Of a DNA stretch of 38,837 nt, positions 38,272 through 38,837 are shown in pieces. Position 1 is the first letter of the stretch; each line of letters starts with the position of its first letter. This stretch comes from a virus: the IMG/VR virus record IMGVR_UViG_3300048015_000157, positions 1 through 38,837 of that record. One strand, given 5' to 3'. Under the pieces are notes generated by a model. That model did not search any database. It saw nothing but the letters and a program-made list of their open reading frames with translations, and was not told where the DNA came from. Made by a program: the position numbers and the translations under genes.

Positions 38272-38837
38272 GCTTCTTGATGGGCACGACGGGTGCCCCG
38301 TTCGTACCCTCGTGAAGGCCAATTCGACCGCCATCGAACACCGCGCCGATCGCGCTCGCTGCATCGCGCCCCAGCGTCGGAAGCAGATGACCGTAGCGGT
38401 CCATCGTGAAGGCGACCGACGCGTGCCCCATGCGCTCGGAAATCACTTTGACGTGTACGCCCGCCGCGATCATCAACGTCGCGGCGGTATGCCGTAGATC
38501 GTAGAGGCGAAAGTCGCGCACGGGGACCGTCACGATACGGTCCGGATTCTTCTCCGTCGGCCGCTTCTCTCGACGACCGCCCCAGGTTCGGATGAGCAAC
38601 GGCTTCCAGGACCGGCGTGCAAAGTTGCTCTCGCGCAGCGATCCGCCCGTCGTGTCCGGGAAGACAAGCTGATCGATGTCTCGCTCGGCTTTCATGCGTG
38701 CTCGGTGCGCGGTCAGCTCCGCGACGAGCTGTGGCGGCATGTCGATCGTGCGCTTCCCGCGAGCGGACTTCGTCTCGCCTTCCTCGCGCGACGTTGCATC
38801 GAGCGTCGACGTGATCGTCATCGTCGCCGCGGCGAGG
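38255..38837 (-). CDS. int: Tyrosine integrase, C-terminal catalytic part (5' partial)
   Basis: The frame is open to the right window edge, so the N-terminal DNA-binding domains lie outside. The visible part has K in T-K-S-A-R-G-K-R, the box L-Y-D-L-R-H-T-A-A-T (Arg and following His of the active site; the first His position is Tyr, a known variant), M-G-H-A-S-V-A-F-T (second His) and the catalytic Tyr in M-D-R-Y-G-H. The first catalytic Arg lies beyond the window. It would recombine attP with a host tRNA-Thr gene. A basic lysine-rich tail ends at a terminator. Confidence 0.9.
   Translation of the reverse strand, partial: LAAATMTITSTLDATSREEGETKSARGKRTIDMPPQLVAELTAHRARMKAERDIDQLVFPDTTGGSLRESNFARRSWKPLLIRTWGGRREKRPTEKNPDRIVTVPVRDFRLYDLRHTAATLMIAAGVHVKVISERMGHASVAFTMDRYGHLLPTLGRDAASAIGAVFDGGRIGLHEGTNGAPVVPIKKQKTPP

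Noticed and set aside
1-38837. The window as a complete circular phage genome
   Set aside because: The integrase frame runs off the right edge and a different plus-strand frame enters at the left edge; no repeat joins the two ends, so the window is a segment.

Overview
The window is almost entirely the genome of a temperate, contractile-tailed (myovirus-type) bacteriophage of a high-GC bacterium. The evidence is a continuous plus-strand run of terminase, portal, scaffold, major capsid, sheath, tube, tail chaperone with frameshift, tape measure, hub, spike, gpW, gpJ, gpI and fibre genes. A tyrosine integrase sits beside the 3' half of a tRNA-Thr(CGT). GTG starts and 4-bp ATGA/GTGA overlaps are very common. 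The host phylum cannot be fixed from the sequence. High GC, an encoded CCA end and a lipoprotein signal in one phage protein are all compatible with a diderm host.

Layout. 1-4.7 kb is an early region: a repeat protein entering from the left edge, a replication-initiator-like protein, a DnaC-type helicase loader, several small DNA-binding or zinc proteins, and an HNH protein. The interval 2.8-3.2 kb looks frame-disrupted. 4.7-7.0 kb, behind a candidate promoter, holds small accessory genes including ribbon-helix-helix proteins. A near-consensus promoter at 7.0 kb and a terminator about 70 bases past it precede the late region. 7.2-21.1 kb is packaging and head: TerS, two small membrane proteins, a secreted-looking Ig-like protein, TerL, portal, decoration, scaffold, capsid and connector genes. 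Among these is an unexpected stand-alone CheY-like receiver domain. 21.1-36.1 kb is the tail: a sheath gene bracketed by terminators, tube, G/GT chaperones made by -1 frameshifting at A AAA AAC, a gpG-like completion protein, tape measure, one minus-strand moron, hub, spike, gp25/W, J, I and a fibre with an apparent signal peptide. 36.1-38.1 kb carries a lipoprotein with glycoside-hydrolase clan A hallmarks, an M15-type peptidase (likely endolysin), a small membrane protein and an unknown protein. 38.1-38.8 kb is the attachment/integration module: tRNA-Thr 3' half (attP core), a bidirectional terminator and a leftward integrase running off the window.

How it works together. The DnaC-like loader and its partner would recruit the host replicative helicase. 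TerS/TerL package DNA through the portal into a scaffolded HK97-type shell. The J/I/W baseplate and sheath form a contractile injection tail. The M15 enzyme, and possibly the glycosidase, degrade the cell envelope at release or entry. Integration would use the tRNA-Thr gene. Phage genes lie on both sides of the tRNA fragment, so the sequence is in the attP (non-integrated, circularised or permuted) configuration rather than a prophage edge.

Most unusual points: the receiver domain inside a head-tail operon, the phage-encoded lipoprotein glycosidase, two virion-like proteins with signal peptides, a GGED-repeat motif shared by two distant structural genes, and terminators bracketing the sheath gene. 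No repressor or Cro gene was recognised; such genes may lie beyond the window.
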